A DNA stretch of 38,174 nt from Akkermansiaceae bacterium (lineage in GTDB: Bacteria; Verrucomicrobiota; Verrucomicrobiia; Verrucomicrobiales; Akkermansiaceae), in NCBI GenBank assembly GCA_021202525.1, contig JAJQCV010000104.1, positions 1 through 38,174 of the forward strand, read 5' to 3'. The notes under the pieces are model-generated. The model had not been told where the DNA came from, did not search any database, and was given only the letters and a program-made list of their open reading frames with translations. Positions 8,399-17,900 of the stretch are shown piece after piece (position 1 is the stretch's first letter; every line of letters begins with the position of its first letter). A program made the translations under genes and the position numbers.

Positions 8399-9685
8399 CT
8401 ACCTCAACCACCCGTATTCCATGATCAGGGCCGCTTCCACTTCCGCATTTTTCGCAGTTTCGGAATCCAGGCTCTCATACATCGTTTTGATATCCTTCCG
8501 CTGGTCCAGATACTCCTTGCCTGAAAAAGCCATCCGGGACTTCTTGAACTCAATTTCTTTCAGAACCACCTGCTTCCAGACCTCGAACCTTCTCCGGCTC
8601 TCCATCAGGGCCGCCACCTTGATGCGCCTCTGCTGCAAATCCATCAGAACCTTCTTCTGCATCAAGTCATGATTCTCCTTGGCCGTTTTATATTGGAACC
8701 ACGAAGTCAGCCGGGTATCCAGCTCTTCCCGCAGGCTCATGTTTACCTGCATGTCCCCTCCTCCGGCAAAAAAGCCCTGATACGTGCCGCCCGTGCTGGA
8801 AAACAGGGTGGGGCTGTAAAAATTGATATCCACGGACGGGAAAAACTTCATTTTGGCATTCAGCACCTGCAATCTGGACGCTTCCAATTCCATGGCGACC
8901 ATGGTCACCACCAGCAGGTCCAGATGGCGCGCGGCGGACTTGTACTTCCCCCAATCCAGCCTGGGCATTGTTTCGGGCCTGACGAGCCACCGGGCTTCCA
9001 TGTTCCCCATAAGCGTGGCGAATCCCTGGGAAATATCGTCCAGGCTTTTCTCCAGTTCCTGTTCCGCTATCTTCTTCTGGACCCCGTCATCGTCATAGGG
9101 CAGCGAATTCAGCCGGTTCCTGTAGCTGATACGCGCGTTTTGATAGGAAATCACCTGCCGGTACAGCCGGGACACCAGCTCCCTTTTTTTCATTTCCAGC
9201 GTCTTTTGGGCCGTATAAACGGCGGATTTGGCGGAATAATAATCAAAGGGTATCTGGGTCAGGGACGGCATATTGAACAGGATGTTGGTATTGTACTCCA
9301 CATCCTGCGTCGTCACCCGGCTCAGTTCGCTCAGCTCCTTCGTCAGCATCCAGTCCAGGTTCACACCCGGAATGATCTGAGTGAACACATTGACGACCGC
9401 ACGCTCCGTCGTCCTGAGGGATTGTTCCGAACGCTTCAAATCCAAATTCCCCTCCATCATGCAGGCCATCGCCTGGTCCCATGAAATTTCCTTCCTGGGC
9501 AGCCGGTCCCAATCGGGAATAGCGGCCATCCGGTTCATCAACTCCCCCGCCTTTCTTTCCATATGCTTGTCCACGGAACAGGAAGTCCAGGCGGCTGCGC
9601 AAATGCAGGAACACAATGCGGCCTTCAACCAGGCCGCTCTGAATGGCCTCCTGAAAAGGCTGGAAACCGGGGAGAAAAAAAGCAT
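8399..9685 (-). CDS. TolC-like outer membrane channel lipoprotein
   Basis: The 428-residue protein starts with a signal peptide (SLFRRPFRAAWLKAALCSC...) ending in a probable lipobox with acceptor cysteine C36 (WTSC). The mature part is long and helical with two roughly similar halves, as in the outer-membrane efflux protein family. ISWDQAMACMMEGNLDLKRSEQSLRTTE at about 67-95 is the usual 'L..Al..Al..N..l' opening of TolC repeats. PGVNLDWMLTKE near 106 and FPSVDINFYSPTLFSS near 290 are the beta strands following each helix pair. In tripartite pumps this protein forms the exit duct through the outer membrane. No adaptor or inner-membrane pump is adjacent; the nearest candidates (adaptor, ATPase, permease) lie 1.5 to 4 kb further upstream on the same strand. 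Whether they work together is inference. Confidence 0.75.
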   Translation of the reverse strand: MLFFSPVSSLFRRPFRAAWLKAALCSCICAAAWTSCSVDKHMERKAGELMNRMAAIPDWDRLPRKEISWDQAMACMMEGNLDLKRSEQSLRTTERAVVNVFTQIIPGVNLDWMLTKELSELSRVTTQDVEYNTNILFNMPSLTQIPFDYYSAKSAVYTAQKTLEMKKRELVSRLYRQVISYQNARISYRNRLNSLPYDDDGVQKKIAEQELEKSLDDISQGFATLMGNMEARWLVRPETMPRLDWGKYKSAARHLDLLVVTMVAMELEASRLQVLNAKMKFFPSVDINFYSPTLFSSTGGTYQGFFAGGGDMQVNMSLREELDTRLTSWFQYKTAKENHDLMQKKVLMDLQQRRIKVAALMESRRRFEVWKQVVLKEIEFKKSRMAFSGKEYLDQRKDIKTMYESLDSETAKNAEVEAALIMEYGWLR

Positions 9686-9910
9686 GAGGGTGTTCGTTTC
9701 ATAACTTCTGCCCTTGAAAAGTCAAGCACCAACACGACAGAACGGGGAAAGGAATAAAGGGGAAAAAGAAAAGAAAGGGCCGGAGGCAATTCCGGTTCCG
9801 GCTTTTCCGTCAAGGCCTTTTCCCAGGTCTTTCATTTTCCCGATTTCCTTCCTTGACAAACCATATGAAATACCACAGTCTGCCCAATAAACATTATCCA
9901 GTTAGTTGTT

Positions 9911-10390
9911 ATGCGCCCTCTTTTTCAAACCATCTCCATGGCTTGCTGTTCCCTTGGACTCCTCTCTCTTACTCAATGCGGCGGAAGCAGCAGCAACGGC
10001 AATGCCCCCACGACGCTTAACGGTACCACGGTATCCATCAGCCTTGGCATAACGGCTTCATCCTTTCCGAACATCTTTGAGTTAATCACCGACAACAACG
10101 GTCAATCCCAACTTGCCACCAGGGGAAGTCAAATTGCTTTGTGGAACGGCGCCCCCACTGTGGTCTACTACAAGACAGGCGACAATACCGCGCACCTGAA
10201 CCTGCGCTGGATCCAGGACACAAACAACACTACCGCCAATTCTTTGGACATCCCTTCTCTCGAATTTGACCAGTCCACGCATGCAGTGGCGGGAGGGGAA
10301 GAAGCCACGCTTTCATTCCAGCCTGCAGGGCAGGAAATGCAAACTCTCAACAACGTCACGGCGGACGTTACCGTTTTCTATAACAACTGA
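9911..10390 (+). CDS. Small putative lipoprotein (CGGSS type)
   Basis: The 159-residue protein begins with a lipoprotein signal peptide ending LSLTQCGGSSS, with acceptor cysteine C23. After a Ser/Asn-rich linker the mature part looks all-beta (TTVSISLGI, TVVYYKTG, HLNLRWIQD, ATLSFQP, VTADVTVFYNN), so a small secreted beta-sandwich is likely. I recognise no family. The signal-peptide and linker pattern is shared with the lipoproteins at 10415 and 14104, so the three may be distant paralogs. The next lipoprotein gene starts 24 bp downstream. A TTGACA box lies at 9853-9858, but no -10 box at proper spacing is apparent. Plus-strand orientation sets this pair apart from the minus-strand efflux genes on both sides. 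Confidence 0.75.
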   Translation: MRPLFQTISMACCSLGLLSLTQCGGSSSNGNAPTTLNGTTVSISLGITASSFPNIFELITDNNGQSQLATRGSQIALWNGAPTVVYYKTGDNTAHLNLRWIQDTNNTTANSLDIPSLEFDQSTHAVAGGEEATLSFQPAGQEMQTLNNVTADVTVFYNN

Positions 10391-10414
10391 TCCTTCCTTT
10401 CCTTGATATAATCC

Positions 10415-10906
10415 ATGACATTTCCCATCCACATGAACGCTCGTTTTTGCATTCTGACTTCCTTGTTGCTCCCTTCCGTATTATGCACCTCGGCGCTTAC
10501 GGGCTGCGGCGGTTCCAGCAAAACCGAAGAAATTTATCTCCCTGTGGGCACCGCCCGTAACGTAACCGTCTCCCTGCAAGACGGAGGCTCATATGTTTTT
10601 GGCTTTAATGTGATTTCCGCACAGAATGCCTACGTTTATTCCGGAGAAAGCGCAAGCCCGAGCAGCGCATCCATGCATGTCAGGGGCTATGTTCCCGCGG
10701 ACGACACGGCAAGCGAAATATCCTTTTACTGGTACACCAACAGGGACGGCGAAGAAGCTTTCCCCTGCTACATGATCATGACCAACGTCCAAAACGTCAC
10801 CAAGGGGACTGGAAGCGCCACATGCGCCGTATCCGATCCCTACTTTGCCAACCCTGCCGTTACGGACCGCCCCGGAACGCTTACGAGATTCAATTTACCG
10901 AATTAA
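10415..10906 (+). CDS. Small putative lipoprotein (CGGSS type)
   Basis: The 163-residue protein carries a lipoprotein signal peptide (LTSLLLPSVLCTSALTGC) with acceptor cysteine C31 followed by GGSS. The mature domain is predicted mostly beta and holds three cysteines besides the acceptor region, including C in FPCYMIMTNVQNV and GSATCAVSDPYF, which could form a disulfide in the periplasm. It resembles the protein at 14104 in the terminal TGxxTCxxS pattern. No function is known to me. An ATG at 10433 (MNARF) is an alternative start and sits better ahead of the signal peptide; a TATAAT sequence at 10407-10412 is so near the first ATG that it would favour the later one if it were a promoter. The gene ends 24 bp before a strong terminator. 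Confidence 0.75.
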   Translation: MTFPIHMNARFCILTSLLLPSVLCTSALTGCGGSSKTEEIYLPVGTARNVTVSLQDGGSYVFGFNVISAQNAYVYSGESASPSSASMHVRGYVPADDTASEISFYWYTNRDGEEAFPCYMIMTNVQNVTKGTGSATCAVSDPYFANPAVTDRPGTLTRFNLPN

Positions 10907-10929
10907 CAGCTCACCTTCCTGTTCTTTCC

Positions 10930-10961
10930 AAAAAGCCCGCGGATATCTCTGCGGGCTTTTT
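10930..10961 (+). terminator. Strong Rho-independent terminator after the lipoprotein pair
   Basis: A perfect inverted repeat (AAAAAGCCCGC at 10930-10940 and GCGGGCTTTTT at 10951-10961) encloses a 10-nt loop. The GC stem followed by five T residues gives a classical terminator for the two lipoprotein genes. The symmetric A/T flanks mean it could also act on minus-strand transcripts. Confidence 0.9.
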
Positions 10962-11204
10962 CGTGGCGGAAAAAAGTAGCTTTGAAATGGGGAAGAACAC
11001 TCTCCTGCATAATTGCCGGTTTAAACTTGTACTACATGGTCCGTCCGCATGGTCCGGGCCGGATCATTGCAAAAGGGCTTTCAAACATCTATCGTGCTGC
11101 CGGAGAAGAAGGGGGAAGCCTCAAGAACTGTTACCCTCCTCATTCCATTCTCCTATGAGGAACACAGCCCTTTTCCCAGACAACGGAATTCACCTGTATA
11201 CCGC

Positions 11205-12350
11205 CTATTTCAAAACCTTTCCGATGGGGCGATAGGCGGAGAAAGCAACCGGAATGGAAGAAAACAGCACGCATCCTAAAAGGGAAATGCCCAGAAGCCA
11301 CAAATCCTGCCGTATATCGGCATACGTCAGAACGGTATCGCCCAATTTGAAAAACTCTCCCAGCACGATTTTCTGCGTCTTCATGAAAACCCATACGGCT
11401 CCGGCAAAGGAAATGCCGATCAGGAAAATATTCTCAATAATGAATGTGAGGATCAGAAGGACAGGCCGCACCCCGAAGCTCTTCATCAGGGTATAGACAT
11501 ATTCGTTCTGGCGGAATTCCATGGAAGCCAGGGCAGTCAGAAGAATCCCCACAATAATCGCAATGCCGATGGAAAAACCCATCCGGCATTCCATCTGGTT
11601 GCTCATCAGAACTTCCAATCTCTTCAGGAGCCCCACGTGGGTCTGGACTATCGTCATGCTTCCGTCATAGCGTACAATATTGTTTAGCGTCTCCTCAATG
11701 CTCTGGATATTGGCCGCGGTCATCTCATGCACCCTGATGACATAACGGTAATTGCTCATGGGGGAATCCGATCCGAAGTTGAAAGCCCCTTCCGGGGCCA
11801 GAATCACTCCGGAAGGATACAGCTTCCCCAGCAGATGGTTTTCCGGCAGGGGGGAGGCATTCAGGGAAAAATCAAAATCCCCGATGGATACCACGCACGG
11901 TCCCGGATGCAACGGACTTCTGCCGGGATTAAACAGGAGGACGACAGGATGCTCCTCCAACTCCAGATCGGCAAGAAAAGCACAGGACTCCATATTGTAT
12001 TCCAGAATAGGGAAAGCCGCCTTCCCTACTCGGGCAAACCCCGCCGGGGTATCATTCACAGCCAGCACGTCGCAGTCATACAGGAAAGGCAGTTCGTGCT
12101 GAAGCAGGCTTCTTTTGGAGGCCTCGCCCTCACGCACGGTATCAAAAACCATGATCAGGTCCGCTCCATTCTTCCTGATCTCATCATGCAGCATCTTTGA
12201 GGAAAGAACGTAATTCGCAAGAAAGGAAAGAGCGCACAAGGAAAGAAAAAACGCGACGAGCACGCGGGAAAGGGGACTGGCCGGCCTTTCCTTCCAACGG
12301 TGAAGCGTATCCTTAAAGAGATACAGGCTGATTAAAATCAATGATTTCAT
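11205..12350 (-). CDS. FtsX-like ABC transporter permease
   Basis: The 381-residue protein has the MacB/LolCE layout: one N-terminal membrane helix (about 29-50), a periplasmic domain of about 205 residues, and three C-terminal helices (about 259-278, 296-322, 350-372). The FtsX-type block MEFRQNEYVYTLMKSFGVRPVLLILTFIIENIFLIG follows the second helix, with the coupling sequence RQNEYVYTLMKSFG contacting the ATPase. Such permeases do not carry substrate through the membrane; they use ATP to drive a periplasmic mechanical movement that extracts lipoproteins or extrudes peptides and small molecules. The start overlaps the ATPase gene end by 38 bp, so translation is coupled. It is the last gene of the adaptor-ATPase-permease operon. 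Substrate unknown. Confidence 0.85.
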   Translation of the reverse strand: MKSLILISLYLFKDTLHRWKERPASPLSRVLVAFFLSLCALSFLANYVLSSKMLHDEIRKNGADLIMVFDTVREGEASKRSLLQHELPFLYDCDVLAVNDTPAGFARVGKAAFPILEYNMESCAFLADLELEEHPVVLLFNPGRSPLHPGPCVVSIGDFDFSLNASPLPENHLLGKLYPSGVILAPEGAFNFGSDSPMSNYRYVIRVHEMTAANIQSIEETLNNIVRYDGSMTIVQTHVGLLKRLEVLMSNQMECRMGFSIGIAIIVGILLTALASMEFRQNEYVYTLMKSFGVRPVLLILTFIIENIFLIGISFAGAVWVFMKTQKIVLGEFFKLGDTVLTYADIRQDLWLLGISLLGCVLFSSIPVAFSAYRPIGKVLK

Positions 12351-12945
12351 GAGTCAGATCAAAAAGGCGGGAATCATGCGTACTCAGAATGCAAATCTTG
12401 TCGGCAGGATACTCCCTGATCAATTTCTTGATGATCTCCGTGTTGCCGTCATCCAGTCCGGAAGTAGGCTCGTCCAGCAGCAGAATATCAGAATCCTTCA
12501 TCAGTGTACGGGCCAGGGCGGCGCGCTGGGCCTGCCCGCCGGACAGGCTTCCGGCCTTCTTGTGGCGCAGGGACTCCAGCCCCAGCCTCTCCACCAGGTC
12601 ATCCGCCCTGCGCTTCCACTGTTTTCTCGGCAGCATGGCCATTTCCGCGCATAACTGAAGATTTCTCTCCACCGTTGCCAGGGGCAGCAGGTTGATGCCC
12701 TGGAACATGTAGCTCACCTCCTTGCGGCGGTAAAGCGCATCCGTCAGGGACCCGCGGTGCGGAGTGAGCACCCTCCCCCGCTGGGGCCGCAGATAACCGG
12801 CCAGAATTTTCAGCAGCGTAGTCTTTCCGCATCCGGAATATCCCTTTAAAATGGTAATTCCGGAAGAAAAAACCCTGTTGTAATTCTCAAAAATCCATTG
12901 CTTGTTCGAATAGCTGAACCAGACGGATTCACATTCCAATTTCAT
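12313..12945 (-). CDS. ABC transporter ATP-binding protein (LolD/MacB type)
   Basis: The 210-residue nucleotide-binding domain contains Walker A GYSGCGKT (35-42), Q-loop YMFQGINLLP (Q82), the ABC signature LSGGQAQR (134-141), Walker B ILLLDEP (154-160), a D-loop (SGLDD) and the H-loop histidine in ILSTHD (H190). The FQ-x-x-x-LLP sequence after the Q-loop is common to LolD/MacB/FtsE. I chose the ATG at 12945, where ATGA overlaps the stop of the adaptor gene; the frame stays open upstream to 13035 but that part is only antisense-frame translation of the adaptor. It is short for the family (about 220-230 residues) but all motifs are intact. It powers the FtsX-like permease encoded immediately after it, in the same operon. 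Confidence 0.92.
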   Translation of the reverse strand: MKLECESVWFSYSNKQWIFENYNRVFSSGITILKGYSGCGKTTLLKILAGYLRPQRGRVLTPHRGSLTDALYRRKEVSYMFQGINLLPLATVERNLQLCAEMAMLPRKQWKRRADDLVERLGLESLRHKKAGSLSGGQAQRAALARTLMKDSDILLLDEPTSGLDDGNTEIIKKLIREYPADKICILSTHDSRLFDLTHEIIDFNQPVSL

Positions 12946-14006
12946 TTTTTCCGAACAATCAATTCCGTTTCTCCACTCACGACCAGCTCCAGATCGGGAT
13001 GCATCTTTTCCAGAAGTTCCTGCCAGGATGAGCACTTTCTTCCCTCCGGGCTGGAAGCCAGACGGATTTTATTAAGGCGGATTACCTCTCCGGAGGGGGA
13101 ATAATAAAGCCTGGCCGTGCAATTGGAACCCAGCATGGCGTGCGCCCGGTCATGGTCTTCCGGAGGCAGGCGAAAAAAATAGGCCAGCAAATCTCCCCCG
13201 CTGGAAGTGTTCTTCTCCACGCGCTTGAAGGCGAACGTCCCCTTCAGGGAGGAACCGTCGCTCATGGGAACGGCCAGATACAAAGACTCTGGAGGCAGCC
13301 TGGTCAAATCGGGATCGGCAATGGAAATGGTAATATAGTAGGCGGAATCATCACAAACGGTCGCGATGGAAGAGGCCGCATCCAGATACAGGGACGTACT
13401 GTCGTCCCGCGGAAAGGAAAACTGGTACTGCAGCTTGCCGTCAAAGGGCATTCTGAGGATGTACTTTTCCTCCTTTTTGCGGAACTCCAGCCTGGGCTTG
13501 TCTTCCACCATGGTCAACTCCTTCTTGACCAATTCTATTTTCTCCTTCAGAGATTGCTCCGCTTTCTGCCCCCCCTCCGGCTGTTTGCTGGCGTACTGCC
13601 TTTCTTCCTTGGACAGGGAAGAATAAAACTTCATCTCCTCCAGTTGCTTTTCCAGTTCGGACAGTTCTTCCTTCTTGGCGATGCGGTCCTTCAGAATCTT
13701 GACTTCCAGATCTCTCCGTTCCATCTCGATTTCATCCTCATTAACCGTAGCAATGATGGCATCCTTCCGGACCCGGCCTTCCGCCGGAATCCAGTTGCTG
13801 ACGATCCCGTCCGCAGGCATGGCAAACGAGCGTATCCTCTCCGGCACGATCTTGGCCTTAAATGCATTGATATAGCAATCTTGTATGGCAACGGAGGATT
13901 TCCTGACCATATCCGGGGCGGAATCCATCCCGGCGGCAGACATTTGGCTGAATGCCAGCACGCACGACAACGCCATCAGGCAGGATTTTTTCCACTTTCT
14001 CAACAT
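12942..14006 (-). CDS. Periplasmic adaptor (membrane fusion) protein of an ABC exporter
   Basis: The 354-residue protein begins with a signal sequence (MLRKWKKSCLMALSCVLAFSQMSAAG), so it is exported or anchored by that helix. Residues about 64-92 (PADGIVSNWIPAEGRVRKDAIIATVNEDE) match the first half of the lipoyl-like domain of HlyD/MacA/EmrA adaptors. A charged coiled-coil hairpin follows (about 93-185, rich in E and K), then the returning lipoyl half (ILRMPFDGKLQYQFSF) and beta-barrel segments to the end. The start at 14006 has a CAGGGAAAT sequence before it, one of the few Shine-Dalgarno-like sites in the window. Its stop overlaps the ATPase start by ATGA. It should link the FtsX permease to an outer-membrane channel, possibly the TolC-like lipoprotein at 8399. 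Confidence 0.8.
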   Translation of the reverse strand: MLRKWKKSCLMALSCVLAFSQMSAAGMDSAPDMVRKSSVAIQDCYINAFKAKIVPERIRSFAMPADGIVSNWIPAEGRVRKDAIIATVNEDEIEMERRDLEVKILKDRIAKKEELSELEKQLEEMKFYSSLSKEERQYASKQPEGGQKAEQSLKEKIELVKKELTMVEDKPRLEFRKKEEKYILRMPFDGKLQYQFSFPRDDSTSLYLDAASSIATVCDDSAYYITISIADPDLTRLPPESLYLAVPMSDGSSLKGTFAFKRVEKNTSSGGDLLAYFFRLPPEDHDRAHAMLGSNCTARLYYSPSGEVIRLNKIRLASSPEGRKCSSWQELLEKMHPDLELVVSGETELIVRKK

Positions 14007-14055
14007 ATTTCCCTGTAAAAGAAAAAGCGCGGAAGTCCTTTGCGAACCACCGCAC

Positions 14056-14087
14056 TTTGAATATAAAACCTGTGACTCATGAGCCAC
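14056..14087 (-). promoter_or_regulatory. Possible promoter/operator before the adaptor-ATPase-permease operon
   Basis: In the 97-bp gap upstream of the adaptor gene, a 16-base near-perfect palindrome (GTGACTCATGAGCCAC, 14072-14087, one mismatched pair) lies just upstream of a TTTATATTC stretch that could serve as a -10 region. This would suit an operator, but no regulator gene is adjacent and no clear -35 box is present. Confidence 0.25.
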
Positions 14088-14103
14088 TTGATGAGATGGC
14101 CAA

Positions 14104-14667
14104 TCAATTGCCGGTGGGGTAGTAGTACACGCTGCCGTTCGTTCCGGACCACGGATCCCCGGCACCGATATCGCCGCCCTGCTGGACGCCGCTTATGAAT
14201 GAAACGGAACCCGTACATGTGCCCTGGGTCGTTTCATGCTTGGTGGAAGCATTGTATGTAATATCCATGTCCACCTGAACGGAATCATAAAAAATCACCA
14301 CCACCGGACCGGGCAACGTAATCTGTCCCTGCGCCAATACGAAGTTTCCTTTCAGGGAAGCTTTCTCCGCGCTCGGCCTCCTGTAAATCATGTGGGTCGT
14401 AGCGGGAATCGTAGTCCCGGCGGCCGCTCCCTGGATCTTCGCCAACGGCAGGTCGGAATCATTGCCTGTCAACTGAATAGTTAGAGTAGTGTGATTGTTC
14501 GAGTTCACTTGATTCACAATCGGCACTACCATGTCCAGTCTGCTCCCGGTCGGCAGACAATCTCCTTCCCCAGTATCGCCGCTGCCTCCGCAGGACAGGA
14601 ATCCGACAGACAACACTGCCAGAGACAGAGAAGAGAGAGAATACTTGTTGAATAAACGGGCAGACAT
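14104..14667 (-). CDS. Small putative lipoprotein (CGGSG type)
   Basis: The 187-residue protein has a lipoprotein signal peptide (SLSSLSLAVLSVGFLSC) with acceptor cysteine C26 followed by GGSG. The mature part is beta-rich (TTLTIQLTG, GNFVLAQGQITL, VVVIFYDSVQVDMDITYN) and has a C-terminal GTCTGSVSFIS segment. C37 in GDCLP and the C-terminal cysteine may pair in the periplasm. I recognise no family. The signal-peptide layout resembles the lipoproteins at 9911 and 10415. It lies 97 bp upstream of the adaptor gene in the same direction, so it may be part of that operon, for instance as a cargo or accessory lipoprotein of the Lol/MacAB-like exporter. That link is by position only. Confidence 0.75.
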   Translation of the reverse strand: MSARLFNKYSLSSLSLAVLSVGFLSCGGSGDTGEGDCLPTGSRLDMVVPIVNQVNSNNHTTLTIQLTGNDSDLPLAKIQGAAAGTTIPATTHMIYRRPSAEKASLKGNFVLAQGQITLPGPVVVIFYDSVQVDMDITYNASTKHETTQGTCTGSVSFISGVQQGGDIGAGDPWSGTNGSVYYYPTGN

Positions 14668-14724
14668 AATGGAAAATGAGTTTTTCCTAAAATAGTGTTT
14701 CTTCCGTAAACGTCAATAAAATAA

Positions 14725-14748
14725 CTGCGGGGATTCATATCTCCGCAG
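14725..14748 (-). terminator. Possible terminator hairpin downstream of the ABCG-type gene
   Basis: A 10-bp stem with one mismatch (14725-14734, 14739-14748) with a 4-nt TCAT loop is followed on the minus strand by TTATTTTATTG. It lies about 190 bp past the ABCG-type gene stop and just upstream of the lipoprotein gene at 14104. A weaker 7-bp hairpin at 14799-14816, followed by GTTTTCCTTT on the minus strand, is an alternative site. Confidence 0.5.
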
Positions 14749-14938
14749 CGGCTCCCGAACCCGGAACGCCACGGAAAAAAGAAGGGGGAAAGGAAAACCT
14801 GCCGGATGCCCGGCAGCCTGGAACACGGAAAAGAATGAAAAAAACCGTTCTTCCTGCCTGAAACACCACCTGACAACAAACGTCGCCGCCATCACGGTCC
14901 ATTGAGCATCAAGCTGCGGCTGCACTTCCGGAGAAAGG

Positions 14939-17900
14939 CTATCCGGCTTTTTCCAGCCGCCTCTTGATCACGCGGCCCGTCACAAAGAGAGGAGCGGCTC
15001 CCATCAGGAACAGGAACAGGGAATCCCTCCACGGAGTAGGCACCGTCCCTTCGTCCGCGCTGTAGCCTGGATCATCCGGAGCCTTTCCGGAATTGCCCCA
15101 CGGAAGGGGCTGCCGGCGCGCCAGGAAAATTTCCGGGCGGTCCAGCGTATCCCGGCTGACGCGCTGAATCTCCGCGGATTCATCCAGCATCACAATGCGG
15201 TCGTTGACATAGAAGGACTTGACGGAAGGCTTGCCCTTGCCCTCCCGCTCCAGCCGGTCAATAGTCCGCTTATAGCTTTTCTCCGAACCATCAATGGCGG
15301 CGCGCCGGACGGTACGCACGGCATCTTTCGCCTGTTCCGGATTCTCCGCACCAATGGCGGAAATATGCAGCAGCGCCAGCTTAAGCAGCTTGAACTCCTC
15401 AAATTCACGGTTGCTCAACTGGGGCTTGGCCTTCAGTTCATCCACTTTTTCCTGAATGGTTTCACGTTCCTTTTCCCAGACGTTTTTGGAAGCCTGGTCC
15501 ACCACCATCATCTCAAAGGAATAGCGCAGGGGACAAAACTCCGCCACCAGGGGAACGCGCCCCGGCTTGAGGCGGCCGTGTTCGTCCGTGCGGTGGGCGG
15601 ACCAGGGAATGAACTGGTTCATTTCATCAAAATGCACAATGGCCCCGGCCATCAGAATCTGGGGAATCAGCAGCAGCGGCACCATGTTGAGCGCCGCGCG
15701 TTCCGTTTTGGCAAAGACGGAGACAAGCAGGGACAGGCTCACGCCGATGAATGCCGTCAGGGTCATCGTTCCCAAATAAACCAGAAACATTTCATGAATT
15801 TCCAGAATGGTGTTCCCCACCCACAGGAACAGGGCGGACTGCACGGCAGACAGCCCCGTCAGCACCAGCGCCTTGGCAAGCACGTAACCGGTCACGAACA
15901 CCTTGGAATTGCTCTCCCTCTTAAGCAGGGCGCGATCCTTGAGCACTTCGCTGGCCGCCCCGGTCAGACCGAAAAACATGGCTACGATCGTCGCCAGAAA
16001 CAGGTAGGACGGAATGTGAAGCGCCGTGGCAAACGTGTATTCCGGGCTGGAGGAGGCGCGCAAGGTCAGGGAAATCAGCAGGGCCAGCACAGGACCTTCC
16101 AGCAGCATGGTGTACAGCCCCATCCGGCTCCGGACGCGCCCCAGAAATGTGCGTACGGCCCAGATGCGGAAAAGCCGCCAGAGCTGCATCACGCTGCGGC
16201 GGGGGGCGGGGGGAAACTCCAGCGTGCCTTCATACAGCGTCCTAGGGCCGCCCCCTTCATGATGGTGCCCCATTACGTTGCGGAAACGGTATCCCTCAAA
16301 GCGTTCCTGCCACAGCCGCGGATGCTGTCTGCGGCGGCGGTCGTGCCAGGAAAGGGGAGCTTCCAGCACCTCAAACACGTAATCCGCGCCTCCGGCGGTC
16401 CGGGACTCTTCCGAAACGTCTATGGACATGTCCACGGCCGCCTTCCGGAAATAGCGCAGCATCCCCGGCACATCCCCCCAGTAGGCCATCTGGCCGCCGT
16501 GGTCCAGCACCAGCACCTTGTTGAACTGGTTCAGAATGGCCGTGCTGGGGCGGTGCATGGTGGCGATCACCATCTTGTCGCGGCTCATGTTCTGCAAGGT
16601 CTGCATGACCAGCTTGGCGTCCGAGGTGGAAAGGCCGCTGATGGGCTCGTCCAGCAGGAACACGTCCGCAATGCCTGCCAGGTCAAGCCCCAGATTCAGG
16701 CGCGTTCTCTCCCCGTCGGAAATGGTGCGCGCATTCATTTCCCCCACGCGGCGGGAAGCAATGTGCGTCAGCCCCAGGAATTTCAGAATGGCATTTACCC
16801 TCCTGGCACGGCCGGAGCGCGTCAGGCGCGGCCTCCGGATGATGGTGGCCTGGGCGATGTGTTCCGAGACGCTCATGGCGGCGTCCAGAATGTCTTCCCG
16901 GGGAATGAAGGCAATGTAGGGACGCACCAGTTCCGGAGAGCTGTACAGAAGCTGGTTGTTGTAGCGGATGCATCCGCGCGTGGGCGGCAAATGCCCCGCC
17001 ATCATGGCCAGCAGGGTGCTTTTCCCGGACCCGCTGGGTCCCAGGATGCACACCATTTCTCCGCGCTTCACGCTCAGGTCGATATTGTCCAGAACGCGCC
17101 CGGAGCGCCGGAATTCCTTGGTCACGCCTTCCACGCTGAGCGTCCTGATGGCGTGGTACTCTTCATCCAGCACGCCGGCGGAAAACCGGCAGCGCAGGGC
17201 GTGGTAGGAATTCAGGTGCACCACGTCCCCGTCCTTTAGAGACATCCGTCCCTTGACAATCCTGCCGTTAATCCACAGAGGCATGGACGCCTCCACCACC
17301 TCCAGCCAGCCGGAATTGGTAGCGCTGGAAAAAGAAACCTCCAGCACTACTCCCGCAGCCAGACCGGGAGTCAGCAGCATGTCCCCCTTGCGCGCCTTTT
17401 CCGGCATATTGGTCACGCGCAGCTTGCGGGTGCCGGGGTCCAGGCGGAAGCGGCGGCCGATGTCTGACAAGGCGTTCTGCATCTCTCCCATGGAAAAAGG
17501 CCCTTCCCCGTCCAGCGTGAAGGAGGAATAATATTCCATCCTGACACTTTCACCGGGATACAGGCGGCGGTTGCCCACCACGAACTCCACATCCGGTCTC
17601 AGCACCTCCACCTCGCAGGCCAGGCCCATGCTCACGCGCACCGCGCTGGCCCTGGACCTCATGCGGCTGATCTGGAGCGAACCGTTGTCCAGGACAATAT
17701 AGCAGACTTCCTGCTTGCCGGAACGCTTGCAGTCCAGGAAAAAAGCGAAATCCTCAAAACTCAGCGGCCCGGAAGGCAGCAGCACCACCTGCCCGTTGGT
17801 CAGCGGCATCACCCCGCCGGGGGCCAGATGCCGCCCGCGCACCACGATGGACTTGGAGCCGTCGTTAACCACCAGTACCAGGCGGGAACACCGGATCAGC

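Noticed and set aside
9853..9858. Perfect TTGACA box upstream of the lipoprotein gene at 9911
   Set aside because: No TATAAT-like sequence at 16-18 bases downstream, so I do not list a promoter.
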